38,796 nt of DNA from UBA6065 sp036565605 (GCA_036565605.1 DATCXV010000022.1:1-38796), one strand, 5' to 3'. Shown: positions 22,481 to 30,601, counted from the stretch's first letter. Made by a program: numbers and translations. The notes: a model not told the origin generated them from the letters alone.

Positions 22481-22714
22481 TTAGACTGGTCGTGGTACAG
22501 CTTCGAACTCCGCTGTTGCGAAATACGGTAAACACATAAAGCCTTTAGAAGGGTGGCGCGGGCATTTTCCCCAGGTGGCGGTGACGCCTTCCATTACGTA
22601 GCCTTTGTCTCCGAATCTGATACCGAAATCGCCGCTTTCGGCTATTGGGAAAGATATAAGACAACCTTCGATTTGTATCTCGTTTGCGCTATGCTTAGCC
22701 CATGTCCGCCTCAC
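22481..22714 (-). CDS. Small hypothetical protein
   Basis: A 77-codon frame starting with GTG at 22714; no recognised family. It has a mixed, globular-looking composition (for example FGIRFGDKGYVMEG and TWGKCPRHPSKG) with three Cys and no signal or membrane segment. It overlaps the start of polA on the other strand by 13 bases. Support comes from the terminator-like hairpin 9-18 bases after its stop and the lack of any other gene in this stretch. No clear start signal; the true start may be further inside. Confidence 0.4.
   Translation of the reverse strand: MRRTWAKHSANEIQIEGCLISFPIAESGDFGIRFGDKGYVMEGVTATWGKCPRHPSKGFMCLPYFATAEFEAVPRPV
22690..22695 (+). promoter_or_regulatory. -10 box of polA
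   Basis: TATGCT ending 6 bases before ATG 22702; a weak TTCGAT lies at the -35 position with a 17-base spacer. It predicts a leaderless polA message. Confidence 0.45.
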
Positions 22715-25098
22715 ATAAACGCCTTGTCCTTCTGGATACTCACGCCATCCTTCACCGGGCCTATCACGCCCTGCCTGATTTCGCGACAGCCGATGGCAAG
22801 CCGACGGGCGCTTTGTATGGCCTTTGTTTGATGCTCATATCAATCGTCGAGAAGCTCAAGCCCGATTACATCATCGCCGCCTTCGACCTTCCCAAGCCAA
22901 CGCATCGCCACACTGCGTATAAAGACTATAAGGCCGGTCGCGCCAAAACCGACGACGCGCTGGTAGAGCAGATCATTCAAAGCAGGGAGCTTTTGGGAGC
23001 ATTGTCCATCCCGATCTATGACCGCGAAGGGTTCGAGGCAGACGACATTCTGGGTACCATCGTTGAAAAGACCAAGGGCGACAAGAATTTGGAGATCATC
23101 ATCGCTTCCGGCGACATGGACACTCTGCAATTGGTTCAAGGACAGCGCGTCCGCGTTTATACCTTGAAGAAGGGCGTCAAAGACACGATCTTGTATGACG
23201 AAGAGGGTGTCCTGGAGCGCTTTGGTTTTGGACCAGAGCTTCTGCCGGACTATAAAGGATTGCGCGGCGATCCTTCCGATAACATCATTGGCATCAAAGG
23301 CATCGGCGAAAAGACGGCAACGACCTTGATCAAAGAATTCGGCACGGTCGAAGACATGTACAAAGTTCTGAAAAAAGACCGCGAAGGTTTTGTTGAAAAA
23401 GCTGGCGTCTCGGATCGCATGGTGGAGCTTTTGGAAAAAGGAGAAGAGGATGCACTCTTTTCAAAGGTCCTGGCCACGATTCGTCGTGATGCGCCGATAG
23501 ATCTGGAATTGCCGAAACTTCCATGGAAGGAAGCGGTGGATGTGAAAATCGCCGAGGCACTTTTCGCCAAGCTTGAATTCCGCACCATGGGCGTGAAATT
23601 GAAGCACGTATTGGGCCAAGACCTTTCGCGCGAGGCCGGCTTGGCGGACGTCGAAGCTGAAAAAGCTACCACCGCGACGCCGATTATCGATGCGTCTGCT
23701 GAAGGTGTGCGCTTTCGCGAAGCGGCGTTGATGTTGTGGCTCATCAATTCGAACCTATCGGATCCGACGGCCGAAGACATCATGACCTTCACCAAGGCCA
23801 AAACGTTCAACGAAGCGTACGATGTGCTGCGTGCCGAGATCGAAAAGCGAAAGCTTTCCCGTGTCTTTGACGAGATCGAAAAACCCTTGATCCCCGTGGT
23901 CGACAAAATGAAAGAAGTAGGCGTAAAGATCGATGTGAAGTATTTGGAATCGCTTGGTGCCGAATATCGCAAAGAATTGCAGTCGATCGAAAAATCCATA
24001 TACCGCTTGGCTGGAACGGAATTCAATATCGCTTCGCCAAAGCAATTGGGCGAGATCCTTTTTGTAAAACTCGGCTTGAAGTCTAAGAAAAAGACTGCTG
24101 GCGGTGCTCTGTCGACCAAGGAATCTGAGTTGGAAAAGTTGGCGGACGAGCATCCGATCATCGACGAGATTTTGAAGTATCGCGAATTGGCCAAGCTCTT
24201 GGGCACCTATATAGACACCATTCCGAAGCTTGCCGATGAACATTCACGCGTCCATCCAACTTCGATACAGACCGGTGCTGCCACTGGCCGCATGGCGACC
24301 AAGGATCCTTCCATCCAAAATATCCCGAACCGCACTGAATTAGGCCGCCGCATTCGAAATGCCTTCATTGCAGAGAAAGGGTGGAAGCTTCTGGCTTTCG
24401 ATTATTCGCAGATCGAATTGCGCATCGCAGCGTTTCTGTCCAAGGATGAAAAATTCATCGACATTTTCCGCAGGGGAGAGGACGTCCACGCTGCCGTTGC
24501 TGCACAGGTCTTTGGTGTGCCGGTCGATTCGGTAACCAAAGCCATGAGAAGCCAGGCTAAGGTCATCAACTTCGGCGTCATGTACGGCATGGGCGTGACC
24601 GCGCTCCAAAAAAATATGGGCGTGGATCGCAAGGCAGCACAGAAGTTCTACGCAGATTATTTCGAAAAATTCCACGGATTGGCATCGTATCTTGATTCGG
24701 TTAAAGCTTCGGCTGCGCGGCTCGGTTACACCGAAACATATTTCGGTCGTCGCAGGTATTTCGAGGGTCTCAAATCAAAAGTGCCGTTTATCCGTGCCGC
24801 TGCCGAGCGCATGGCTATCAACGCACCGATCCAAGGTACTGAAGCTGATATCGTAAAACTTGCCATGATCCGTATCGATGAATACCTGGTCGAAAAGGGC
24901 CTTACGGAGAAGGTGCGCATCCTGATGCAGATCCACGACGAAATCGTGGTAGAAGCCACAGATGATGTTGTGAAGAAGATCGCGCCGGAGATCAAAAAAA
25001 TAATGGAAGCGATCATTATGCCAAAGGATATTTACGGTATTACCATCGCGGCTGAAGCGAAGATGGGAGATAATTGGGGAGAGATGGAAAAAATCTAA
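22702..25098 (+). CDS. polA: DNA polymerase I without an active proofreading domain
   Basis: A 798-residue protein. The 5'-3' exonuclease domain spans about 1-300 (LLDTHAILHRAYHAL, FEADDILGT, GLRGDPSDNIIGIKGIGEKTA). Only about 80 residues lie between it and the polymerase domain, with no DxE motif of a 3'-5' exonuclease, so proofreading is predicted absent. The polymerase domain (about 385-798) has DYSQIELR at 567-574, the O-helix RSQAKVINFGVMYG at 616-629 and IHDEIV near the end. It fills gaps and removes RNA primers. ATG 22702 is supported by the -10 box. Confidence 0.97.
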   Translation: MSASHKRLVLLDTHAILHRAYHALPDFATADGKPTGALYGLCLMLISIVEKLKPDYIIAAFDLPKPTHRHTAYKDYKAGRAKTDDALVEQIIQSRELLGALSIPIYDREGFEADDILGTIVEKTKGDKNLEIIIASGDMDTLQLVQGQRVRVYTLKKGVKDTILYDEEGVLERFGFGPELLPDYKGLRGDPSDNIIGIKGIGEKTATTLIKEFGTVEDMYKVLKKDREGFVEKAGVSDRMVELLEKGEEDALFSKVLATIRRDAPIDLELPKLPWKEAVDVKIAEALFAKLEFRTMGVKLKHVLGQDLSREAGLADVEAEKATTATPIIDASAEGVRFREAALMLWLINSNLSDPTAEDIMTFTKAKTFNEAYDVLRAEIEKRKLSRVFDEIEKPLIPVVDKMKEVGVKIDVKYLESLGAEYRKELQSIEKSIYRLAGTEFNIASPKQLGEILFVKLGLKSKKKTAGGALSTKESELEKLADEHPIIDEILKYRELAKLLGTYIDTIPKLADEHSRVHPTSIQTGAATGRMATKDPSIQNIPNRTELGRRIRNAFIAEKGWKLLAFDYSQIELRIAAFLSKDEKFIDIFRRGEDVHAAVAAQVFGVPVDSVTKAMRSQAKVINFGVMYGMGVTALQKNMGVDRKAAQKFYADYFEKFHGLASYLDSVKASAARLGYTETYFGRRRYFEGLKSKVPFIRAAAERMAINAPIQGTEADIVKLAMIRIDEYLVEKGLTEKVRILMQIHDEIVVEATDDVVKKIAPEIKKIMEAIIMPKDIYGITIAAEAKMGDNWGEMEKI

Positions 25099-25823
25099 TG
25101 CTCTACGTCCTCCACGGCACCGATGTCGAAAAAGCGCGCGATAAATCACGGGCGCTTTTCGATGCTCTGCGCGAGAAAAAGCCGGACGCATCGGCAGGAG
25201 AAATTTCGGCCGAAACCGTGACAGCCGACAAGATTGAAGAACTAACGCAGTCCCAGGGCCTCTTCGAAAACAAGCAGATCATTTTCATGGACCGCACTTT
25301 GGAAAACAAAGACGTGCGCGAAGTCATCATCGACAAGATCGATGCTGTCGCAGAATCACCCAACATTTTTATCTTCTTCGAAGGCAAACTCACCAAGGAC
25401 GTTTTGAAGAAGCTTGAAAAGCGGGCAGAGAAGATCACCGAATATGAATTGGACGATGCGGACGCTGCTGCAAAGAAGCCGACGGAAAGTTTATTTCCCA
25501 TGGCTGACGCCCTGGCAAACCGCGACAAGAAATCGCTCTGGCTTCAGCTCCGTAAGGCGCTCGATACTGATGCGGTACCTGAAGAAATTCACGGTATTTT
25601 ATTCTGGCAAGCAAAATCGCTTGCTCTTGCCGCGCGATCGGCAAGTGCGACTGACGCTGGCCTGAACCCGTTTGTTTTCAATAAAGCCAAGCGAGCCAGC
25701 GCTCATTTCAAAGCAGGGGAAATTGATCATCTGCTTTCGAATCTGGTCTCCATGTACCACCGCGCCCATCGCGGCGAGATTGATTTTGCTCTGGAGTTAG
25801 AGAAACTGGCGCTCGATATATAA
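25098..25823 (+). CDS. holA: DNA polymerase III delta subunit-like clamp loader protein
   Basis: A 241-residue protein with the HolA opening (MLYVLHGTDVEKARDK), a NKQIIFMD strand at about 64-71, a FIFFEGKL strand at about 94-101 and a helical C-terminal collar (HGILFWQAKSLALAARSA, then LLSNLVSMYHRAHRGEIDFALELEKL). HolA opens the beta clamp in the clamp loader. It is shorter than E. coli HolA (about 340). I chose ATG 25098, which overlaps the last base of the polA stop (TAATG), so the two are translationally coupled. Confidence 0.85.
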   Translation: MLYVLHGTDVEKARDKSRALFDALREKKPDASAGEISAETVTADKIEELTQSQGLFENKQIIFMDRTLENKDVREVIIDKIDAVAESPNIFIFFEGKLTKDVLKKLEKRAEKITEYELDDADAAAKKPTESLFPMADALANRDKKSLWLQLRKALDTDAVPEEIHGILFWQAKSLALAARSASATDAGLNPFVFNKAKRASAHFKAGEIDHLLSNLVSMYHRAHRGEIDFALELEKLALDI

Positions 25824-25831
25824 AAAATATA

Positions 25832-25858
25832 GAAAAAAGCCCCGCGAATGCGGGGCTT
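25832..25858 (-). terminator. Intrinsic terminator of the 25863 gene
   Basis: AAGCCCCGC/GCGGGGCTT perfect stem with GAAT loop (25837-25858); T run on the minus strand. It may also stop the polA-holA transcript. Confidence 0.85.
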
Positions 25859-25862
25859 ACCG

Positions 25863-26192
25863 TTACGCCAGCATGGGCCGGCGCTTGGCCTTCTTGAGGA
25901 TGGTTTTAAAAAGCTCGGGGATGACATTTTTTGCTTCCCCGACGCTGATCGAAAAGACGAACGTTTTGTTTTTCGGCGCGATCGCGATTTCGCCGTCGCC
26001 GTCGACATGTCCTTCGTGAATTTCGATCACGTCGGATTTGTCGAACACGCTGTGTTCCTTTACCCGGCCGTTGCGCAGCTCACCTTTCAGATTGAGCGGC
26101 ACCTTCCCGATTTCATCTTCCGGAACCGGGATGTGGAAGGGATGGTGGGAGAGCGAGGCAGGGGGAACAGCAACAAACATTCGATGAGGCAT
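25863..26192 (-). CDS. Hypothetical protein
   Basis: A 109-residue soluble protein that I do not recognise. It has a Pro/His-rich start (MPHRMFVAVPPASLSHHPFH), a beta-rich middle with EIHEGHVDGDGEIAIAPKNKTFVFSI, and a basic C-terminal helix (KTILKKAKRRPMLA). The frame is open up to a TTG at 26318, but that would overlap the tRNA-Lys promoter. ATG 26192 or 26180 is more likely; no Shine-Dalgarno site separates them. Its own strong terminator follows, which supports expression. Confidence 0.55.
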   Translation of the reverse strand: MPHRMFVAVPPASLSHHPFHIPVPEDEIGKVPLNLKGELRNGRVKEHSVFDKSDVIEIHEGHVDGDGEIAIAPKNKTFVFSISVGEAKNVIPELFKTILKKAKRRPMLA

Positions 26193-26303
26193 GGGATATC
26201 GAGGAGCAAACGCGACAAGAAACCCTCGCGGATGGGTATCGGACTCGGAAGAGGACGACAATGACAACGTACCTCTGAAATTATGGTCTGTCAAATGGAC
26301 CTG

Positions 26304-26331
26304 TTGAGAAACCGCCAATTCATGGTATGAT
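26304..26331 (+). promoter_or_regulatory. Promoter of tRNA-Lys
   Basis: TTGAGA (26304-26309), 16-base spacer, TATGAT (26326-26331), ending 9 bases before the tRNA. Confidence 0.65.
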
Positions 26332-26340
26332 CGCGCTTAT

Positions 26341-26413
26341 CCGCCCATAGCTCAGTCGGTAGAGCAGCTCCCTTTTAAGGAGATGGTCGTAGGTTCGATT
26401 CCTACTGGGCGGA
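26341..26413 (+). tRNA. tRNA-Lys(UUU)
   Basis: Full cloverleaf: acceptor CCGCCCA/TGGGCGG, D-stem GCTC/GAGC, anticodon loop CTTTTAA with anticodon TTT, T-arm GTAGG-TTCGATT-CCTAC, discriminator A. CCA is not encoded. The SpoU methylase gene starts 14 bases later, probably on the same transcript. Confidence 0.97.
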
Positions 26414-26427
26414 CACGATTTCTCTCT

Positions 26428-26904
26428 ATGGCCCGTGACATTCGCATCCTTCTTCACGATATTCGCTCGGTTTATAACGCCGGAGCGATCTTTCGTACGG
26501 CTGATGCAGTCGGTGTTTCAAGGATATACCTGTCAGGGTTTACGCCTGCGCCGGTAGATCGGTTTAATCAGCCGCGAACGGATTTTGCGAAGTGCGCGCT
26601 GGGCTCGGAGAAGTCAGTCTCATGGGAAGTATTGAAATCTCCGACCCGCATGATCACGACACTGAAGAAAGAAGGATTCCAGATCATCTGTGTCGAACAG
26701 GCATCAACATCGATCGATTACAAAAAGGCAAAGCTGGGGCAGAAGTGTCTGGTTATCTTCGGCAATGAAGTTTCGGGCGTATCGAAACCGCTTTTAAAAA
26801 CAGCGGATGTGATCACGGAAATCCCGATGCGTGGCATGAAAGAATCGCTTAACGTATCGGTTTCAGCCGGCATCGTCCTGTACCGCTGGTTTGACCGCAC
26901 ATAA
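26428..26904 (+). CDS. SpoU/TrmH family RNA 2'-O-methyltransferase
   Basis: A 158-residue SPOUT-fold enzyme in its minimal form. It shows NAGAIFRTADAVG (motif 1, about 17-29), FGNEVSGVS (motif 2, about 110-118) and IPMRGMKESLNVSVSAG (motif 3, about 131-147). This family methylates ribose 2'-OH groups of tRNA or rRNA; the target cannot be told. There is no extra N-terminal L30e-like domain. It lies just downstream of tRNA-Lys. ATG 26428 is chosen because the longer frame starts inside the tRNA. Confidence 0.93.
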   Translation: MARDIRILLHDIRSVYNAGAIFRTADAVGVSRIYLSGFTPAPVDRFNQPRTDFAKCALGSEKSVSWEVLKSPTRMITTLKKEGFQIICVEQASTSIDYKKAKLGQKCLVIFGNEVSGVSKPLLKTADVITEIPMRGMKESLNVSVSAGIVLYRWFDRT

Positions 26905-26909
26905 GCGGA

Positions 26910-27206
26910 CTAGATGCCGAATAATTTCCGGAATGGCCATTCGATCCAACGGATCAAGGTCACGGGCGCCTCAGGTAGGTCTACCGTTTCTTTTTTCGCT
27001 GTTGGCTCGCCGGCATAATATTTTCCGTACGCTTCGCCGGTGTCGATCGGAGCAAGTGGCTTTATGTATTGTCCCTGATGGGCCGTGGGGTTCGATGGCC
27101 CTCCCATGAAAAACCACAGGATGCCCAGTCCGACCAAGGGCCAGATGAACCAGGCGAATTCTTTGTGAAGCGGCTCGGGCTTCGGCTTGTCTTTTTTATC
27201 TGCCAT
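26910..27206 (-). CDS. Small single-pass membrane protein
   Basis: A 98-residue protein with a charged N-terminus (MADKKDKPKPEPLHKE), one membrane helix at about 18-35 (FAWFIWPLVGLGILWFFMG), and a polar tail with a Pro-rich part and RWIEWPFRKLFGI at the end, which may be amphipathic. Function unknown. It starts 7 bases after mutM and is probably co-transcribed; it converges with the SpoU gene with 5 bases between stops. Confidence 0.65.
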   Translation of the reverse strand: MADKKDKPKPEPLHKEFAWFIWPLVGLGILWFFMGGPSNPTAHQGQYIKPLAPIDTGEAYGKYYAGEPTAKKETVDLPEAPVTLIRWIEWPFRKLFGI

Positions 27207-27213
27207 AGAGGCT

Positions 27214-28149
27214 TTAAGTATACAGCTTCTGGTGCGTGTCGCAGAAGTGGCCGCTTCGGCCGCCCAGTTTTATGCGGTTGATCGTGCCGCGGCAGCCGCG
27301 CTTGCCGCACCGTTCGCCAGTTTTGCGATACGCATTATGCTGGGCTTGGAATTTTCCGCGCTTGCCATCGATGTCACGGTAGTCCGACATGGAATCGCCG
27401 CCGAAATCGATGCCTTTTTTCAGGGTGGCAATAAGCGCACTATAAATTTCGTTCCACTTCTTTTCAGGAATTTTCGAAACAATAGAAAGAGGGTGCACAG
27501 CCGCGCCCCACAAAATTTCGTCCGAATAAATATTACCAACACCCGACAGAACGGTGTGATCCATCAAGACCTGCTTGATCTTACCCTTGGGCCGGCGCAT
27601 CGCGGCTGCGCGAAGCGCTGTCGCATCGAAACCGGACTCCAGAGGTTCCGGCCCGTGTGTCGAAAGATGTTCTGATTCGTGCAGGGCGCGAGTCTCGACG
27701 ACGGTCGCTTTGGCGAATTTACGCATATCCGAAAGCACTACATGTCTGCCGTCTGAAAGCGTGAAGACCAAATGAATGAAACGATTAAAGGGATCATTCA
27801 ACGCCTCGTTGTCTGGATCTTCCGGACGCCACCATTCGCCCTGATGATCTTTCTTGGCGAGTTTTTTGTATTTTCCCACCATGACGTGACCCGTCATTTT
27901 CATGTGAATTAGAACGGTCTGGCCGTTTGAAAGATGGATCAAAATGTTTTTACCGCGGCGTTCGGCCTTCAGGATTTTTGCGCCGATAATGGCTTTTTCG
28001 AATTTCTTGAAGAACTTCGGATCATTAATATTATCTTTACCGCGATGAAAGCGGCTCTTGTAATCGGTCCAGACGTCAGTGATTGTCATACCGCGGACGC
28101 GGGTATTCAAGCCATTGACGGTTGTTTGTACTTCGGGGAGTTCGGGCAT
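27214..28149 (-). CDS. mutM: Formamidopyrimidine-DNA glycosylase MutM (Fpg)
   Basis: A 311-residue repair enzyme. It begins MPELPEVQT, giving the catalytic Pro2 and Glu3; RRGKNIL (64-70) holds the conserved Lys, HMKMTGH is at 82-88 and SGVGNIYSDEILW at 202-214. The C-terminal zinc finger reads Cys281, Cys286, Cys303 and His306, so the usual fourth Cys is His. It excises 8-oxoguanine and related lesions. Longer than E. coli Fpg (269) by insertions near 95-120. Start supported by TATCAT 6 bases upstream. Confidence 0.95.
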   Translation of the reverse strand: MPELPEVQTTVNGLNTRVRGMTITDVWTDYKSRFHRGKDNINDPKFFKKFEKAIIGAKILKAERRGKNILIHLSNGQTVLIHMKMTGHVMVGKYKKLAKKDHQGEWWRPEDPDNEALNDPFNRFIHLVFTLSDGRHVVLSDMRKFAKATVVETRALHESEHLSTHGPEPLESGFDATALRAAAMRRPKGKIKQVLMDHTVLSGVGNIYSDEILWGAAVHPLSIVSKIPEKKWNEIYSALIATLKKGIDFGGDSMSDYRDIDGKRGKFQAQHNAYRKTGERCGKRGCRGTINRIKLGGRSGHFCDTHQKLYT

Positions 28150-28155
28150 ACGGTC

Positions 28156-28161
28156 ATGATA
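28156..28161 (-). promoter_or_regulatory. -10 box of mutM
   Basis: TATCAT on the minus strand, 6 bases before ATG 28149; leaderless message predicted. Confidence 0.45.
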
Positions 28162-28183
28162 TGCCGCTAAAAACTTTTTGCAA

Positions 28184-28212
28184 AGAAAAAAGCGCGCTCA
28201 CAAGAGCGCGCT
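28184..28212 (-). terminator. Intrinsic terminator of the ruvA-Mur operon
   Basis: AGCGCGCTC/GAGCGCGCT perfect stem (28191-28199/28204-28212) with a 4-base loop, T run on the minus strand, 8 bases after the stop of the 45-residue protein. Confidence 0.9.
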
Positions 28213-28220
28213 CGACGCCA

Positions 28221-28358
28221 TTAACGATAGTTGGCGATTTCATAAGCGATGGAAATGCCGCCGATGGTGAAAATGATGAACATGACTGCGAAGCCGACGA
28301 TCTTAAGGCCAAGATTGGTCTCGCCTGTATGATCTGCGGGGGTATGGGGTGCATGCAT
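28221..28358 (-). CDS. Small membrane protein
   Basis: A 45-residue protein starting at ATG 28358, 20 bases after the Mur ligase stop. The first 17 residues are polar (MHAPHTPADHTGETN); the rest is one membrane helix (GLKIVGFAVMFIIFTIGGISIAY, split here: core about 19-39). It is bounded by the terminator, so the operon logic supports it. Function unknown. No good Shine-Dalgarno site. Confidence 0.55.
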   Translation of the reverse strand: MHAPHTPADHTGETNLGLKIVGFAVMFIIFTIGGISIAYEIANYR

Positions 28359-28378
28359 GTACGGGGAGGGGTTCTGGC

Positions 28379-29662
28379 CTAAACAGTAGCGCTGTCGTAA
28401 GAAGTCGTCAAACGGCGCAATTCTTCGCGTGTGACTTCTGCGTCCGACCATGGAATACGTGAATTATCAGGCCCCATGATGTACGGATCGGTGCCCTTGC
28501 CGGTAATAAGGACCGAGTCGCCAGGGCGTGCCAAAGAGAACGCAAAACGAATAGCCTCGCGTCGATCCATAACGATATGTGGCTTCTTTTCCTTCATAGC
28601 GCCGGCCATATCGGTGACGATCTTCATTGGATCATCGTCGTATGGGTCTTCGTTCGTCAAAATAATTTCATCGCACTCGGTCTCGGCGATGCGAGCCATT
28701 TCGTCGCGCTTCCACGTGTCGCGGCCTCCACCGGTGTTGCCCAGAACTGCGATTTTGCGCGTGCCGCGATACAGATCATATAGTTTTTGAAGCGAGTCGG
28801 GCGTATGGGCGTAATCGACCACGACTGTAAAATCCTGGCCTTCGTCGATCTTCTGTACACGACCGGGAATCATGCTGAAGTTTTCAATCGCTTTCTGACA
28901 CATGTCGACTGAGACATCTTGTGTGCGAGCGAATGTAATCGCTGCCAGGATATTTGCCAGGTTGAACTCGCCGGACAAAGGAGAGCGGATAAGGTTGCCT
29001 TCATACGTGAAGGCAAGTCCCTCGCGGAAAATATTATATGGCTTGCCGTCCGAAAGGCTGTATGGGCGGATCACTTTCCAAGGCAATGCGGCAAAGCGCG
29101 GATATTGCACGTCATCCGTATTGCCGACGAAGATCGCACCTTTTGACGAGTTTGCTACGGCCTTGGCGATGGAAAGTTTTGCCTGTACGTAATTTTCAAA
29201 CGAGCCGTGTGCCTCGATATGTTCCGGCGCGATGTTTGTGAATATCAAAGCATCGAAGGAAATAAAGGCGTGACGTTTAAAAAGAGCGCCCTGACTTGTT
29301 GCTTCCATGATGACATACTGGCAGCCGGCCTGGACCGCGCGGCGCAAGAAACGCTGGATGAAAAAACGTCCGGGCATAGACATTTTGTATAAATTCTCGC
29401 GACTCTTTGTGCCGATCTTGAATCGGATGGTATTCGACAGAGCGGTCTTGTATCCGGCTTCTTCCAAGATTGCGTTCACAATTTCGGTCGTCGATGATTT
29501 GCCCTTGGTGCCCGTGACGGCGATTACTTTTATGTGCCGCGAAGGGAAGCGGTACCACAATGCTGAAAGAAAGGCTAAAAAACTATGGTATGCCGGCTGA
29601 AAAAAGCGAAACACCGGGCCAGGAATAAGCTTGCGGGTGAAATAAAGGATGGAATCAAGCAT
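28379..29662 (-). CDS. Mur ligase family protein (MurE-like)
   Basis: A 427-residue amino-acid ligase. The ATP-binding P-loop GTKGKS is at 51-56; the MurE signature DYAHTPDSL at 283-291, GNTGGGRD at 308-315, and a final GKGTDPYI segment. The N-terminal UDP-MurNAc-binding domain is mostly missing (the P-loop is near 110 in classical MurE) and is replaced by about 40 residues with a hydrophobic helix. The meso-DAP recognition motif DNPR is replaced by EDPYDDDP at 338-345, so the added amino acid is uncertain. Lies 1 base after ruvA. Confidence 0.85.
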   Translation of the reverse strand: MLDSILYFTRKLIPGPVFRFFQPAYHSFLAFLSALWYRFPSRHIKVIAVTGTKGKSSTTEIVNAILEEAGYKTALSNTIRFKIGTKSRENLYKMSMPGRFFIQRFLRRAVQAGCQYVIMEATSQGALFKRHAFISFDALIFTNIAPEHIEAHGSFENYVQAKLSIAKAVANSSKGAIFVGNTDDVQYPRFAALPWKVIRPYSLSDGKPYNIFREGLAFTYEGNLIRSPLSGEFNLANILAAITFARTQDVSVDMCQKAIENFSMIPGRVQKIDEGQDFTVVVDYAHTPDSLQKLYDLYRGTRKIAVLGNTGGGRDTWKRDEMARIAETECDEIILTNEDPYDDDPMKIVTDMAGAMKEKKPHIVMDRREAIRFAFSLARPGDSVLITGKGTDPYIMGPDNSRIPWSDAEVTREELRRLTTSYDSATV

Positions 29663-29663
29663 G

Positions 29664-30233
29664 TTATTTTCCTAAAATTTTCAGCGCCTTCTTTACGCGT
29701 TCGCCGGTATCGGTTACGGATGGATCAACATCCTTGAGCGCTTCGCGCGCCTCAGTGTGTTTGAAGCCCAAAGCCTTCAGCGCTTCAAGCGCATCCACTT
29801 CGTCGCGAAGAGATATGCCTTCGGAGGCTTCTGCCTCGAACTTGCCCTTCAATTCCAGTACAATCTTTTCCGCCACCTTTTTTCCGATGCCTGAAACTTT
29901 GGTCAAATGCGAAATATCGCCGGTGGAAACTGCTTTGCGGATATTTGTGACCGTCGTCACAGCCAGAATGCCAAGTGCCGTTTTTGGCCCGATGCCCGAA
30001 ACTGATCCGATAAGAAGCTCGAAAAAGTTAAGATCTTCTTTGGTGGGGAAGCCGTACAGTGTTTGTGCATCTTCACGCACGGCCAGATGAGTCCATAGCG
30101 AGGCCTCTTTTCCTTCGCGAAAGCCCGATACGGTCTGTGGTGTAGCCAATACTTTATAGCCCATGCCGTTCACGTCGATAATGACGGCGCGCTCTTCGGT
30201 ATCGATGACGGTGCCCTTTATATGCGAGATCAT
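29664..30233 (-). CDS. ruvA: Holliday junction DNA helicase subunit RuvA
   Basis: A 189-residue protein. Domain I starts MISHIKGTVIDTEERAVIID; LYGFPTKEDLNFFELL is at about 78-93; the two helix-hairpin-helix motifs are SVSGIGPKTALGIL and VSGIGKKVAEKIV; a C-terminal domain III (EALKALGFKHTEAREAL) contacts RuvB. It binds four-way junctions as a tetramer. I chose ATG 30233 because the longer frame runs through the divergent rpsT promoter. Followed by the Mur ligase gene with 1 base between. Confidence 0.95.
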   Translation of the reverse strand: MISHIKGTVIDTEERAVIIDVNGMGYKVLATPQTVSGFREGKEASLWTHLAVREDAQTLYGFPTKEDLNFFELLIGSVSGIGPKTALGILAVTTVTNIRKAVSTGDISHLTKVSGIGKKVAEKIVLELKGKFEAEASEGISLRDEVDALEALKALGFKHTEAREALKDVDPSVTDTGERVKKALKILGK

Positions 30234-30254
30234 GGCGCCATTATACGGGAAAGC

Positions 30255-30283
30255 TTGCATTTTGGCCTCTCGGCTGGTAAAGT
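30255..30283 (+). promoter_or_regulatory. Promoter of rpsT
   Basis: TTGCAT (30255-30260), 17-base spacer, TAAAGT (30278-30283) with TGG in front. Predicted start about 5 bases before ATG 30295. Confidence 0.6.
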
Positions 30284-30294
30284 GTCGTCCACGT

Positions 30295-30561
30295 ATGGCA
30301 ATCACATCTTCTGCAAAAAAGGCACTCCGCGCATCCAAGCGCAAGCGCGTTTTTAATATCGCGCGCCGCGACGCTGTTTCGGATTCGACCAAGGAATTGA
30401 AGAAGCTTGTCGCTGCAGGCAATTATGCCGAGGCGATGAAGCTCCTCCCGTCGGTTTACAAAGAGCTCGACAAGGCGGCAAAGACCGGCTTCATCAAGCC
30501 AAACGCCGCAGCTCGAAGGAAGTCTCGCTTCTCGGCCCTGGTAAAGAAGGCGAAGAAATAA
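30295..30561 (+). CDS. rpsT: 30S ribosomal protein S20
   Basis: An 88-residue, strongly basic, all-helical protein: MAITSSAKKALRASKRKR at the start, then KELKKLVAAGNYAEAMKLL and a tail GFIKPNAAARRKSRFSALVKKAKK that matches the S20 pattern (KGVIHKNAAARKKSRL-type). S20 binds the 5' domain of 16S rRNA early in 30S assembly. Start ATG 30295 gives the normal family length. A strong terminator follows. Confidence 0.95.
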   Translation: MAITSSAKKALRASKRKRVFNIARRDAVSDSTKELKKLVAAGNYAEAMKLLPSVYKELDKAAKTGFIKPNAAARRKSRFSALVKKAKK

Positions 30562-30568
30562 GATAAAG

Positions 30569-30597
30569 AAAAAATCCCCGAGAGGGGATTTTTTCTT
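30569..30597 (+). terminator. Intrinsic terminator after rpsT (bidirectional)
   Basis: AAATCCCC/GGGGATTT stem (30572-30579/30584-30591) with GAGA loop and T run; symmetrical, so it can also stop the minus-strand tRNA-Arg transcript. Confidence 0.9.
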
Positions 30598-30601
30598 TGG
30601 A

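Noticed and set aside
26383..26427. Upstream extension of the SpoU gene
   Set aside because: The extension begins inside tRNA-Lys; the family N-terminus fits ATG 26428.
30234..30422. Upstream extension of ruvA
   Set aside because: It overlaps the rpsT promoter and coding region; RuvA homology starts at MISHIKG.
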